Source: JAGPDB01 sp046331265 (GTDB taxonomy: Bacteria; Actinomycetota; Acidimicrobiia; IMCC26256; JAGPDB01). Taken from it: a stretch of DNA of 64,000 bases. Shown piece by piece: positions 51,160 through 60,274 of the stretch (position 1 is the stretch's first letter; every line of letters starts with the position of its first letter). The DNA is taken from positions 160,669 to 224,668 of the forward strand of contig JAXLRE010000002.1 in assembly GCA_046331265.1 (NCBI GenBank). The letters run 5' to 3'. Both the position numbers and the translations under genes were made by a program. A model generated the notes under the pieces. The model saw only the letters and a program-made list of their open reading frames with translations, had not been told where the DNA came from and did not search any database.

Positions 51160-52134
51160 GTGATTTGGGACAAACTATCTAAGGACGATAAGCCTTTTTT
51201 TGCGCTTGCACCTATGAATGATGCAACAGATTCCGTGTTTCGACAGATAGTAGCTCGATGTAGTTCCCCAGATGTTTTCTTTAGTGAGTTTGTTTCTGTT
51301 GATTCACTTAATTCAGCAAGTCGTCATGCGATGGATTCGAAATTGTTCTTTACATCATATGAAAAACCTTTAATAGTTCAGGTGTGGGGGAATGATCCAA
51401 AAAATTATGAGATCCAATGCCGTGAACTCTCTTATGCTGGTTACGCGGGTATCGATATAAATATGGGATGTCCTGTATCAAAAATTATTGCGAAAGGATC
51501 ATGTTCCGCTTTAATCAATAACCGTACACGAGCAAAAGATATTATCGACGCAACAAAAGAAGGGGTGAAGGCAGGAAACCCAGAAGTTAGCGTAAGTGTA
51601 AAAACTCGTATTGGTTTTGATTCTATCGATCTTTCATGGATTAAATTTTTATTAGAACAAAATCTTGATTGTTTAATAGTTCATTGTCGTACAACAAAAG
51701 AGCAATCAAAGGTTCCTAATCATTTTGAAGTCTTGCCTGAAATAGTGAAAATGAGAAATGAAATTTCACCATCTACAAAACTTGTCGCAAATGGAGATAT
51801 AGCTTCACGTTCACATGGTGCAGAGATCGCACAAGAATATGGCATCGATGGTGTAATGATCGGTCGAGCCATATTTCATGACCCATTCGTATTTTCTGAA
51901 CAAAGTCCATGGATGACAATGCCAACAAAAGAGAAGCTGTCTTTATATTTAGAGCACATAGATCTCTTTGATAAAACATGGCAAAACAGCAAAAATCCTG
52001 AAGTTCTAAAGCGTTTCGCTAAAACTTATGTTGTCGGCTTTGCCAGAGCTGCCCAGGTAAGAGAGCAAATAATGGCTCTCAGAAGTATTGCCGATGTCCG
52101 TGAATACATATCTCAAATAATTGTCTCTGGCTGA
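51160..52134 (+). CDS. dus: tRNA-dihydrouridine synthase
   Basis: 324 residues, GTG start. FALAPMNDATDSVFRQIVA, the FMN-barrel motifs INMGCPVSKIIAKGSCSAL (shown in part), SVKTRIGF, IVHCRTTKEQ and ANGDI...GVMIGRAIFHDP define the Dus family. The catalytic Cys is in NMGCP...GSCSAL. It reduces specific uridines of tRNA using FMN and NADPH. The next gene starts 8 bp after the stop. Confidence 0.93.
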   Translation: MIWDKLSKDDKPFFALAPMNDATDSVFRQIVARCSSPDVFFSEFVSVDSLNSASRHAMDSKLFFTSYEKPLIVQVWGNDPKNYEIQCRELSYAGYAGIDINMGCPVSKIIAKGSCSALINNRTRAKDIIDATKEGVKAGNPEVSVSVKTRIGFDSIDLSWIKFLLEQNLDCLIVHCRTTKEQSKVPNHFEVLPEIVKMRNEISPSTKLVANGDIASRSHGAEIAQEYGIDGVMIGRAIFHDPFVFSEQSPWMTMPTKEKLSLYLEHIDLFDKTWQNSKNPEVLKRFAKTYVVGFARAAQVREQIMALRSIADVREYISQIIVSG

Positions 52135-52141
52135 CACAAAT

Positions 52142-53368
52142 ATGGTGAAAACCAATACACCTGGGAAAATTGATTATTCACAGTATTCATATGTTCCTCA
52201 CCATGCAAATGCCGCTTTATGGCTAGATGCTGCACGTATACAAGTTCGTTCACATGCTGAAGGGGATCCTCCGTTTAAAGGTAAAGGAAAGAATTTTGAT
52301 CCAGAACAAACTGCTGTAGATAACGGCATTATAGGTGAAGAATTAATACACCAAATAATTTCAGATTCAACAACAATTACTGCTGATCAGCAAAAAAAGT
52401 TTGTTCATTGTTTATGGGTATTAAATGGTAAGCAACATTTTCCATTGGTTCCAATAGCATTAGAAGGAGTAGGAGTTGTTGTTCCACCTTCGTTTGAAAT
52501 TGTCGCTAGAGAATATGCTGCGCAACTTGATGAAATAGAAAGATTGGCAAAGGGTTTTTTTCCACACAAAGATATTGGTAATACAAGAATCTGGAATCAA
52601 GATCATTTGCTTCTAGTTTTTAATCCTGGAATTAGAGTTTCTCCAAATGAATATGCTTCGTGGTTAGCTAGAAGACCTAAACCAGGTCCTTCTAAACTGT
52701 CATGGCATAACACAATTGCTTCATCGGTTCAGCTACCTGACCCTCAAGCAGTTTTTGAAGCTTGGAATGAAAAACTTGCCAGATCTTACACTCAAACTCC
52801 GAACGGTGTTTTAGTGAAAGGCGAGCACGGCTGGACAAGGCGAAAGCGTGAGAGATTAGCCGCAGAACAAAGGCTTGAAGAAGAAGCAGAGAGTCAAAAA
52901 CCTAATTTAGACATAGATTTGTTATTTGATGAAGTTAGTAGATTAGATATTGATGAGCGTAAAAAATTATTGAGAATTAAACCACACAATAAGAAGTTCC
53001 ATATATCTGCAGTTAATGATGTTTTATCTGATCTAGGAATAGAACCTGTGTACCCTGATGTTGATTCAATGGATAACGATGGCAGAGCAGCAGCCATAGC
53101 TGATTATAAGAAAGAACATAATGCCTATGTTGTGTTTGTTGAAGAGTGGATTAAATCGTTTGAACTATTAGACAAATTGGCAGGTCAAAAGTTTAATAAG
53201 GATTTATCTGCACTACATGCTGGTATTCGAAAAGGTGTTGTTATTCGCACACTTGATATCTTGAATGAAAAACGATTGGACGCTAATAAAGGTTCTCTTG
53301 AATTTGTAAGTCTTGCGAAATCTAGAGCATCCAGGATTACTGTCGATAAACCTATATATTCTCGCTAA
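52142..53368 (+). CDS. Hypothetical protein, unrecognised
   Basis: About 408 residues from ATG 52142. The N-terminal half is a mixed alpha/beta region (ALWLDAARIQVRSHAEGDPP, FVHCLWVLNGKQHFPLVPIA, LLLVFNPGIRVSPNEYASWL). The middle is highly charged (GWTRRKRERLAAEQRLEEEA) and the C-terminus helical. No signal, TM or catalytic motif could be named. Probably co-transcribed with dus. Its 3' end overlaps the convergent VOC gene by 17 bp. Confidence 0.65.
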   Translation: MVKTNTPGKIDYSQYSYVPHHANAALWLDAARIQVRSHAEGDPPFKGKGKNFDPEQTAVDNGIIGEELIHQIISDSTTITADQQKKFVHCLWVLNGKQHFPLVPIALEGVGVVVPPSFEIVAREYAAQLDEIERLAKGFFPHKDIGNTRIWNQDHLLLVFNPGIRVSPNEYASWLARRPKPGPSKLSWHNTIASSVQLPDPQAVFEAWNEKLARSYTQTPNGVLVKGEHGWTRRKRERLAAEQRLEEEAESQKPNLDIDLLFDEVSRLDIDERKKLLRIKPHNKKFHISAVNDVLSDLGIEPVYPDVDSMDNDGRAAAIADYKKEHNAYVVFVEEWIKSFELLDKLAGQKFNKDLSALHAGIRKGVVIRTLDILNEKRLDANKGSLEFVSLAKSRASRITVDKPIYSR

Positions 53369-53753
53369 AACGAAGGTAATATCCAAACGGGTCAACAACA
53401 CGAAAATCTTTGGCACCCCAATGTCGTTGCTTTAAATCTCCAACAATGTTTGCAAATTGTTTTGCATCTTCATAGAAAGTTTCAATATTTGTTACAGGAA
53501 TGATTAGTTCAACTCCGTAACCTCTTTTAGCGTCTTTAGGGAAATGTGAAAAGTGCGATTGCCTATAAGCTAAGTCTGAGCCAGGCCAGAAATTTATAGT
53601 TACACCTTCGCGTTCCATCACGAGGTAGTCGCCAAATTCGTTTTCTAATTTATGAGAGACTGTTTTGAATCCTAGTTTTCCGTAGAAATCTAATACCGGC
53701 GCAAAGTCTGGAACATGTAATTCGATTTGAAGCTTATTGCCTGCATTCGTCAT
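53352..53753 (-). CDS. VOC-family protein (bleomycin-resistance-like)
   Basis: 133 residues: LQIELHVPDFAPVLDFYGKL, GFKTVSHKLENEFGDYLVME, GYGVELIIPV and KDFRVVDPFGYYLRFSE. Two-repeat vicinal oxygen chelate fold; the C-terminal 'DPFGYYLRF' is typical of bleomycin-resistance/glyoxalase-like members. Substrate unknown. Precedes nothing obvious; the next gene on the strand (DUF2269) is 10 bp upstream. Confidence 0.82.
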   Translation of the reverse strand: MTNAGNKLQIELHVPDFAPVLDFYGKLGFKTVSHKLENEFGDYLVMEREGVTINFWPGSDLAYRQSHFSHFPKDAKRGYGVELIIPVTNIETFYEDAKQFANIVGDLKQRHWGAKDFRVVDPFGYYLRFSENI

Positions 53754-53763
53754 TCGCTAATCT

Positions 53764-54210
53764 TTATGCTCCTGGCTTGAAAACCATAACAGCAAGAATT
53801 CCAGCAATAACTACTAGATCTATATAAGCGATAATGAGCCAGCTTTTAATTGCTGCAGTCATTTCTTGTGTGTTGTCAGATTGTGCTGCACTAAGAGCTT
53901 TACGTCCTGCACGAGGATGGAATACGCTACCTAAGATTATGCTGATTATAATTCCTGTAAATGCCATTGAAATCCATGAATCGGAAAAGCTCCAATTAGC
54001 AACACTGATTAAACCAATACCAGAAATTAAAACAAGTGCTGAAATAGGTGCGAACACGAATTTCCCTAAGTTAGAAATATTTTGAAGAATTGGTTTTGCT
54101 TGCGCAGTGGTCAGTTGTTTGGTCGAAAGCAGAAATATAGCATTAAACACTGCTCCTCCAAGCCAAATGGCAGCGCATAAAATGTGAACGTAGAGCAATG
54201 TATTTTCCAT
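53764..54210 (-). CDS. DUF2269/CopD-like membrane protein
   Basis: 148 residues, four TM helices: YVHILCAAIWLGGAVFNAIF, FVFAPISALVLISGIGLISV, WISMAFTGIIISIILGSVF and WLIIAYIDLVVIAGILAVMV. The first helix with HI...WLGG is like CopD/DUF2269 proteins, where the histidine may bind metal or haem. Function unknown. Operon with the VOC gene downstream. Confidence 0.78.
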   Translation of the reverse strand: MENTLLYVHILCAAIWLGGAVFNAIFLLSTKQLTTAQAKPILQNISNLGKFVFAPISALVLISGIGLISVANWSFSDSWISMAFTGIIISIILGSVFHPRAGRKALSAAQSDNTQEMTAAIKSWLIIAYIDLVVIAGILAVMVFKPGA

Positions 54211-54378
54211 GTTTTCCTTACTATCAAGACAGTTAACTCTATTGCATTCTACCTATTTTTCTTACTTGTAAGCTGTTTGGAGAAATATTAAATTTGTTTT
54301 GGGTGATTGATACGCAGTGGTTCTAGTTCAATACATGTTGTCTGTTTCAATTTTTATGTTTTTTGTTAAAATTATCAA

Positions 54379-54774
54379 ATGGGTATTTTAGATAATGGTC
54401 CGTTTTATCATGGAACAAAAGCAGATTTGAAAATTGGCGATTTGTTAACTCCTGGATTCAGGTCGAACTATAGGCCTGAAGTGATTATGAATCATATATA
54501 TTTCACCGCTTTAGTAGACGGTGCAGGGTTGGCTGCAGAAATAATACCTGGCGAAGGTCGACCACGTGTTTATATTGTTGAACCTATGGGCGAATTTGAA
54601 GATGATCCGAATGTCACAAACAAAAAATTTCCTGGAAATCCAACCCGATCTTATAGAAGTAGTGAACCTGTAAAAGTTGTTGGTGAAGTAACAGATTGGG
54701 TTCGACTTACCCCCGAAGCTTTAGAGGAATGGCGAAACAAAATAGCCAATATAAAAGGCGAAATAATTAATTAG
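54379..54774 (+). CDS. arr: Rifamycin ADP-ribosyltransferase (Arr)
   Basis: 131 residues: FYHGTKADLKIGDLLTPGFR, SNYRPEVIMNHIYFTALVDG, AAEIIPGEGRPRVYIVEPMG and EVTDWVRLTPEAL. This matches the Arr family closely in length and order, including the N-terminal catalytic His and the SNY segment. Arr transfers ADP-ribose from NAD+ to rifampicin, inactivating it. Chromosomal arr genes are common in actinobacteria; no mobile element flanks this copy. Confidence 0.93.
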   Translation: MGILDNGPFYHGTKADLKIGDLLTPGFRSNYRPEVIMNHIYFTALVDGAGLAAEIIPGEGRPRVYIVEPMGEFEDDPNVTNKKFPGNPTRSYRSSEPVKVVGEVTDWVRLTPEALEEWRNKIANIKGEIIN

Positions 54775-54839
54775 TATGTGATCTAGACGGTAATTATTAT
54801 GCAGGCTAAAATATATAGACCTATTACACGGATGTAACT

Positions 54840-55637
54840 ATGACTTTTAAATTACCACCATCTAATAGACCATATAATTCACCTAATGAACGGTTCTATT
54901 CATTTTTGGAACGAAACGCAGGACAACATGGAATGCCTGTTTTACCTAGTGCATTTGATGATCTTGAATTTTATTGGACTTGGCATGAAATCCGTCCAGG
55001 TCAAAGTCAACCTTTTACCTTGGACATGGGGTCAATAGCTCAGGCTGCTATGAAGAGTCCTTTCATGCAGACTTCACCTAAGCAATTTGCTTTTCGTGCA
55101 GCATCATTAAGCGAAGGTTCCGATGCTGTTATTTGTTATGACACTCCTGATGCAATAAAAGATGGTAGTAGTGATGCTTGGCTAGAGAAGGTAAGTTTAA
55201 AAGAGCTTGTATTTCAATGTGCGGGTAATGGACTCGGAGCTGTTTTCTTATCGCAAGGCAGAATGTTTCAACTAAGTCCTGGTTCGGTTTTTAGATTAAC
55301 AGGTATAGAAATTCCGACTGAAAAAACAGAAAATGTTGGACTCGACACAGAACAAGAGTTCGGTCCGAGTGGTCTATCTCAAGAGCGACAAAACTTTTTT
55401 AGAGAATTGATTGCACGACATGATGATTGGATAGTGCCGGGAACTATTGAATTCGTAACTTGTACTGCAGCTGATGGAAAAACATACGAAGGTGTAACGT
55501 TACAAGTTAAACCCGGGGTTTCAGAAGAAAGAATGACAAGAGAATGTGCTCAGCTTGGTGAAGCTATAACTATAGTTACGAATCAACCTTTTGCCGTTGT
55601 TCCACAGTTTGGTCTAGAACCAGGGTTTGAGCGGTAA
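54840..55637 (+). CDS. Hypothetical soluble protein, unrecognised
   Basis: 265 residues, no signal or TM segment. Aromatic/Pro-rich N-terminus (PSNRPYNSPNERFYSFLERN), DDLEFYWTWHEIRP, a middle with KELVFQCAGNGLGAVFLSQG, then SQERQNFFRELIARHDDWIV. It could be an enzyme, but no motif is convincing. Stands alone after arr on the same strand. Confidence 0.6.
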   Translation: MTFKLPPSNRPYNSPNERFYSFLERNAGQHGMPVLPSAFDDLEFYWTWHEIRPGQSQPFTLDMGSIAQAAMKSPFMQTSPKQFAFRAASLSEGSDAVICYDTPDAIKDGSSDAWLEKVSLKELVFQCAGNGLGAVFLSQGRMFQLSPGSVFRLTGIEIPTEKTENVGLDTEQEFGPSGLSQERQNFFRELIARHDDWIVPGTIEFVTCTAADGKTYEGVTLQVKPGVSEERMTRECAQLGEAITIVTNQPFAVVPQFGLEPGFER

Positions 55638-55653
55638 AACAGAAACAATTGGT

Positions 55654-57273
55654 CTATTCAAGGGCAAGGATTTCTTCTGCAGCTTTCTTTGCAGCGATAT
55701 CATAAGGCTGTACAACTAAAGAGGATTCCGCTTTTTTGACACGTTTCGCATCGTAACGATTACGTGCAGATAAAACTAAATGACCTTTATATTTAAGGGC
55801 TTTCAATTCGCTAGCCAATGCGATATTTGTGTTTGGATCAGAAATTGTACAAATAATCCAGCGTGTCGAATGTAATGGTAGGTTTTGTACTAAGTCTAAA
55901 TCTTCAGCATCACCAAATGAAATATGTAAATTTCTTGAAGTGATTTTTTTAGCTATTGCAGGGTCAAAATCTACCACTAGAACCTTCATATTGCGGTTAA
56001 GAAATTCTTGTGTAATTTCACTTCCTAATCTTCCATAACCATAAATGATTACATCAAATTCTTCTGATGTGAAATCTTTAGATTTTATTAAAGCTTTTCT
56101 TTCAAAACGTTTTAGTTTTGGTTCGAATACTTTATATAGTTGATTAGAAAATTGTATAAAGTACGTAGAGATTGAAATCGTAATTATTCCAATAAGCATT
56201 ATTAAAGAAAAAGTATCTTTGTCTAAATGTCCAAGTGCTAGTCCCATTGTTGCGAGTATTAATGAAAATTCACTTATTTGTGCAATTGATACGCCGGTAC
56301 GAAATGAAACTTTCGACGAGTATCCCATAAGTCCCATGATCATAAGTGTAAATAATGGTTTTGCTACTACAACGAAAAGGGAAATAATGGCTGCTTTAAC
56401 TAATTGTTCACTCATGTTGTTGAATTGAAGTCGAGCGCCAAGTTCGATAAAGAAAAACAATAGAAAAAAGTTTCTAAGATTAACGAGTCGTGCTCCTATT
56501 GATTCACGATATTTCGTTGAAGCTAAAGAAACACCAGCAAGAAATGCACCTATTTCAGTGCTAAAACCCAGCCAATCGGAAAGCGATGCAATAGATAAAG
56601 CCCAAGCTAACGCGAATAGAACCAAAAGCTCACGTGAATGTGCTGCGGAATTAACGAGTGTTTTTAAAACAAATCGAGTAACAAGATATAGTCCAAGTAT
56701 CAGCAAGGTTCCTTTTAATAAAATTGTGTAAGACTGTTGAGCTATGCCTTCTGAATTTTCTTTACCAATAGCAGTTAAAACAATAATGGTTAAGATAACA
56801 ACTAAGTCTTGAATAATTAATATTCCTACAGCAATTTTTCCATGTAGAGATTCGAGTTCGCGTTTATCTGAAAGTAATTTAATAATAATAATTGTTGAAG
56901 AAAAACATAGCGCAAGAGAAACATATAGTGAATGTATTGCCGTAAAACCAAGTGCTGCACAAAGCGCAAAACCTAGAGCAAAAGTAACAAGTATTTGAGC
57001 GCAACCAATGACAAATGCAACTGGACCTAGTTTTTTTATTATGCCTGTATCTAATTTCAACCCTACAAGAAATAATAAAACTGCTATACCTAATTTAGAA
57101 AAAAATTCTATTGCGCTGCCTTCGTCAACCCATCCTGTGCCGACTGGACCAACGACTATTCCAACAATAACAAATGCAACTAATACGGGCTGTTTAAAAC
57201 GATGAGCGAAAAGTCCTAAAAGCACTGCAGCTGAAGTTATAGCTGCAAAAATATAAAACTGATTATGATTCAT
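55654..57273 (-). CDS. CPA2-family cation:proton antiporter with TrkA-N domain (Kef-type)
   Basis: 539 residues. About 12-13 TM helices (residues 1-385) with FLVGLKLDTG and a conserved GAFLAGVSLAST segment. Then a cytoplasmic RCK/TrkA-N Rossmann domain (about 405-520: VIIYGYGRLGSEITQEFLNR, VLVVDFDPAIAKK). Members export K+ or Na+ in exchange for H+, gated by NAD(H) or nucleotides. No KefF-like partner is adjacent. Confidence 0.9.
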   Translation of the reverse strand: MNHNQFYIFAAITSAAVLLGLFAHRFKQPVLVAFVIVGIVVGPVGTGWVDEGSAIEFFSKLGIAVLLFLVGLKLDTGIIKKLGPVAFVIGCAQILVTFALGFALCAALGFTAIHSLYVSLALCFSSTIIIIKLLSDKRELESLHGKIAVGILIIQDLVVILTIIVLTAIGKENSEGIAQQSYTILLKGTLLILGLYLVTRFVLKTLVNSAAHSRELLVLFALAWALSIASLSDWLGFSTEIGAFLAGVSLASTKYRESIGARLVNLRNFFLLFFFIELGARLQFNNMSEQLVKAAIISLFVVVAKPLFTLMIMGLMGYSSKVSFRTGVSIAQISEFSLILATMGLALGHLDKDTFSLIMLIGIITISISTYFIQFSNQLYKVFEPKLKRFERKALIKSKDFTSEEFDVIIYGYGRLGSEITQEFLNRNMKVLVVDFDPAIAKKITSRNLHISFGDAEDLDLVQNLPLHSTRWIICTISDPNTNIALASELKALKYKGHLVLSARNRYDAKRVKKAESSLVVQPYDIAAKKAAEEILALE

Positions 57274-57363
57274 AAAATCAATAACTTTCTAAAGCGTAGA
57301 TCTACATTCTAATTGTCGGAATATTTATTGAATGTATTTAATATTTACTAGTCTAAGTATTGA

Positions 57364-57864
57364 ATGAACGATTATTTCCCTTTTTCAGAACATGTTGAGT
57401 ATAGGCAATATAAACGAAGCGATAAAGAGCAAGTTAGGCTATTGCATGAAATTGCTTTAAAGGCTACAGATGCATATGCGAAGCCTGGTGTGTGGGATTC
57501 AGATCTTGATGACATTGAAAAACACTATATAGATAATGGTGGCGAATTTATTGTTGGTTTAATTAAAAATGAAGTTGTTGCTATGGGGGCTTACAAGCCC
57601 GTTTCAGAATCTGCAGCTGAAATAAAACGAATGCGTGTCAGACCTGACTTGCAGGGTAAGGGAATTGGAAAAATCCTCTTGACGATGCTAGAAGAATCTA
57701 TAGAGAACAAAGGATATTTAAGAATTGTTTTAGATACTACAGTTAATCAAAAGGCTGCGAGACATTTATACGAAACAAATGGTTATAAAGAAGTGCGCCG
57801 CGAAATTGAAGGATGGCCGTTAGAGATGATTTATTATCAGAAAGATTTAATCTCGTGCTATTGA
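57364..57864 (+). CDS. GNAT-family N-acetyltransferase
   Basis: 166 residues: an N-terminal YRQYKRSDKEQVRLLHEIAL segment, EFIVGLIKNEVVAMGAYKPV, RMRVRPDLQGKGIGKILLTM (acetyl-CoA pyrophosphate loop RPDLQGKGIG) and LDTTVNQKAARHLYETNGYK. Canonical GNAT; acceptor unknown. Its 3' end overlaps the convergent membrane protein gene by 18 bp. Confidence 0.88.
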   Translation: MNDYFPFSEHVEYRQYKRSDKEQVRLLHEIALKATDAYAKPGVWDSDLDDIEKHYIDNGGEFIVGLIKNEVVAMGAYKPVSESAAEIKRMRVRPDLQGKGIGKILLTMLEESIENKGYLRIVLDTTVNQKAARHLYETNGYKEVRREIEGWPLEMIYYQKDLISCY

Positions 57865-58503
57865 TACTGCTTGCACAATCGTTACTAGTGCGATAAGCGA
57901 TAAATAAAGGCTTTTTGATCCGAATCTAGGGTATGCATATGACGCGAACGCTAGAGAAAATAGAAGCAACATCTGGCGGTAATATAACTGAAGCATCAAG
58001 GAGCTTAATTTATTTTCCGTTTTTCTTGCATTTACTAGAGGTGAATCTTTGGCGACTGTATCGGATCGAAAGAATATGAGATAAAAAATATTTGCAATAC
58101 CATAAAGTAAAGTTGCCACAATGACTGCCGCCGGATTTGTTTTTGCTAAGTGGTATTCTGTTTTTATCTCATTAAAATAAAGATACATTAGAAATAGCAT
58201 TATTGAACCGAACACTATCGAGCCAAGGCTGCAGGTAACTTTCATTGCAACTGGGGGAGAAGTGGAAGTGGAAAAACCTGGAAAGGCTTCAGATCTTGTT
58301 TTTTCTACTTCTTCAGACATGTCATTTATTTGAGAATTAGGAACTAAAAATATTTTATATATTGCTACAAAGCCAACAATTATGCTTTGAAAGTAATAGA
58401 TCCAATATATATTTGAAAAGTTATAGTTTGTTTTTATATAACTATAAGCTGAAAAAATTCCACCTAAAACAACACCAGCAATAATGAAAATCTTGAATTT
58501 CAT
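57847..58503 (-). CDS. Multi-pass membrane protein, unrecognised
   Basis: 218 residues with about six hydrophobic segments: IFIIAGVVLGGIFSAYSYI, IYWIYYFQSIIVGFVAIYKIF, a charged loop (SEEVEKTRSEAFPGFSTSTS), SIVFGSIMLFLMYLYF, VIVATLLYGIANIFYLIFF, MLLLFSLAFASYAYP and a last helix. The composition recalls DUF6498-type proteins but the assignment is not secure. Confidence 0.6.
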   Translation of the reverse strand: MKFKIFIIAGVVLGGIFSAYSYIKTNYNFSNIYWIYYFQSIIVGFVAIYKIFLVPNSQINDMSEEVEKTRSEAFPGFSTSTSPPVAMKVTCSLGSIVFGSIMLFLMYLYFNEIKTEYHLAKTNPAAVIVATLLYGIANIFYLIFFRSDTVAKDSPLVNARKTENKLSSLMLQLYYRQMLLLFSLAFASYAYPRFGSKSLYLSLIALVTIVQAVSIARD

Positions 58504-58545
58504 TGCGCTAATTATAGTTTTGAGGCATCCTGGCCTATTGCCTAG

Positions 58546-58734
58546 TTACAGTTCTCTTAAATTTTCACGAATTCCGGCAATACGAACTTTAGCTTCATCA
58601 ATTAATCTAACGACTGTAGGATCTGTTGGAGGCTCTAAAGGAAGACCAGACCTCGCGGGTAAATTACCTGCAACTCTTACTGAAGTTTGACCTGGGTGTG
58701 TACTCAATCTATGAGAGGGTGCATTACTTACCAT
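58546..58734 (-). CDS. Possible small protein
   Basis: 62 residues: a Pro/Ser-rich N-terminus (NAPSHRLSTHPGQTSVRVAG) and an amphipathic C-terminal helix (VRLIDEAKVRIAGIRENLREL, shown in part). It has no ribosome site of note and an overlapping open frame on the plus strand, so coding is uncertain. The helix and base composition make the minus frame the better of the two. Confidence 0.4.
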   Translation of the reverse strand: MVSNAPSHRLSTHPGQTSVRVAGNLPARSGLPLEPPTDPTVVRLIDEAKVRIAGIRENLREL

Positions 58735-58820
58735 TAGCTGATGATATCATAAACAACCCATTGCCTTAACCGGACATTTCACCTAAACTGGTATCTTTAA
58801 ATCGGTGAGAAGGAACTCAA

Positions 58821-59738
58821 ATGTCTAATTGGAAACGAAGAACTGCCATATTTGGTGCAGGTTTAATCGCGGTCGCCTCAGGCTCTGCTTGTAGTTCGAA
58901 TCCATCTAGTAACTCAGGAAATCCAGCAAGAGATACGCAAACTGCCGGACAGGAAAGTGATCAAACAAACCCTACCTGGCCGAGAACTGTTCAACAAGGT
59001 CCAGTTCAAACTGTTGCAATAGGTGTTGCTTGTGGTCCGAAAGGGAAACTGTTGATTCAGGCAGCTCATTTAAATAAAGATGGGTTTGTTGTTATTCCAG
59101 GTGCAACAGCAGCTATCTCGTCGATCGTTGATCAAAGTACAGACCCGCTTCGTCCTGGTCCTGCAGAGCAAATGTTTTTTCGTGGTCAAGATGCAACTGG
59201 AACATTTGAATCTAGTCTTCCTGTAGGTGACTCTTTAAATCCAAAGTTTAATGATCCAAGTCGCAAGTCAATCTATTTAGGTGATGAAAAGGGTATAGGC
59301 GAAAGTCATTCTGGTCTTGTGTTGGACTATCGAGCAAATGTACCAAGTGGTTCATCTGCATCTGATTCGCCAAGCTTTACTTTTCTTGTTGACTATTACG
59401 GGGGTTCTATGGCGGGACAAATTCCTGATGCAGATGAGACAACTCTAGATAGAGATGCAGGAACGTATGCAGGTTCAGAAAATTCTTCCCCAAGTGTTAG
59501 TACATTTGTCGATCCTTTTGATTCACACTTCAAAGGAAATCTTATGGATATGGATGAGCCTGGCGAACCATACTTAGCGCCTGTTAAAAGATCGCCTAGT
59601 TCGGATTACCAAGTTTTTACAGATCTACCAAACATTCCAGGAGAAGTAGTCGCCTCTATAACTGAACCTTTGACAGAGAATGGGTTTGTGTGTGGATCGG
59701 CAGCAATTGTTCCACCACCAGATTTGGTTTTGGCGTAA
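58821..59738 (+). CDS. Lipoprotein, unrecognised
   Basis: 305 residues. Twin-arginine-like start (NWKRRTAIFGAGLIAVAS) and lipobox SGSAC (Cys24). A Ser/Asn/Gln-rich linker leads to a domain from about 60 that contains VGVACGPKGKLLIQAAHLNK-like and FTFLVDYYGGSMAGQIPDAD segments, ending with CGSAAIVPPP. A second Cys pair may form a disulfide. AGAAGGAAC precedes the ATG. No family recognised. Confidence 0.65.
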   Translation: MSNWKRRTAIFGAGLIAVASGSACSSNPSSNSGNPARDTQTAGQESDQTNPTWPRTVQQGPVQTVAIGVACGPKGKLLIQAAHLNKDGFVVIPGATAAISSIVDQSTDPLRPGPAEQMFFRGQDATGTFESSLPVGDSLNPKFNDPSRKSIYLGDEKGIGESHSGLVLDYRANVPSGSSASDSPSFTFLVDYYGGSMAGQIPDADETTLDRDAGTYAGSENSSPSVSTFVDPFDSHFKGNLMDMDEPGEPYLAPVKRSPSSDYQVFTDLPNIPGEVVASITEPLTENGFVCGSAAIVPPPDLVLA

Positions 59739-59743
59739 TTAAC

Positions 59744-60124
59744 TTATCCTTCAACAACTGCTTCAAAACCGGCGTATGCCATTTGGCTCATTTGTACAGG
59801 CATTTCAAAATCGCTCATGTCTTCGAAGCTTTCACTCATTTCTTCCATAACTTTTTTATTTACTTCATCTCGGTGTTCTTTAGATTCAAAAACAATGAAA
59901 GAAAACCAAACGTTATCGTCACTTGACGCTCCAGTCATTTCTGCAAAAGCACGTGATTTTTCATCTCCCATTTCTTGTTGTTTTAAATCATCACCTTTAC
60001 ATTCGAAGTATTGAAGAGCTCCATGTTTCATCCATGAATCGCGACCCATTTTCGCCATCTCTTCATATTCAGCTTCTTTACCTTTAGGAACAACTAGAAC
60101 AAAACCATCAACATATTTAGCCAT
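59744..60124 (-). CDS. DUF1428 family protein
   Basis: 126 residues: KYVDGFVLVVPKGKEAEYEE, MGRDSWMKHGALQYFECKGD, VWFSFIVFESKEHRDEVNKK and MPVQMSQMAYAGFEAVVEG. This is the DUF1428 (YbaA-like) ferredoxin-like-fold family. GGGG upstream of the ATG. Function unknown. Convergent with the lipoprotein gene. Confidence 0.9.
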   Translation of the reverse strand: MAKYVDGFVLVVPKGKEAEYEEMAKMGRDSWMKHGALQYFECKGDDLKQQEMGDEKSRAFAEMTGASSDDNVWFSFIVFESKEHRDEVNKKVMEEMSESFEDMSDFEMPVQMSQMAYAGFEAVVEG

Positions 60125-60274
60125 TACAACCCCTTTTTGTTAAGTGCAGTTAATTTATCAGATTATTTTTAGGACCTTTTTGTATTCTCCCATACACTTT
60201 TTATTTACATCATTTAGAGGCAGCAATATTTTGGTATTCAACATTAAGGTATTGTTCTTGAATTAAAGTGTGGC

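Noticed and set aside
58484..58690. Plus-strand open frame opposite the 62-residue minus-strand ORF
   Set aside because: Its translation looks random, and it starts inside the membrane protein's start region; the minus frame has a better amphipathic helix.
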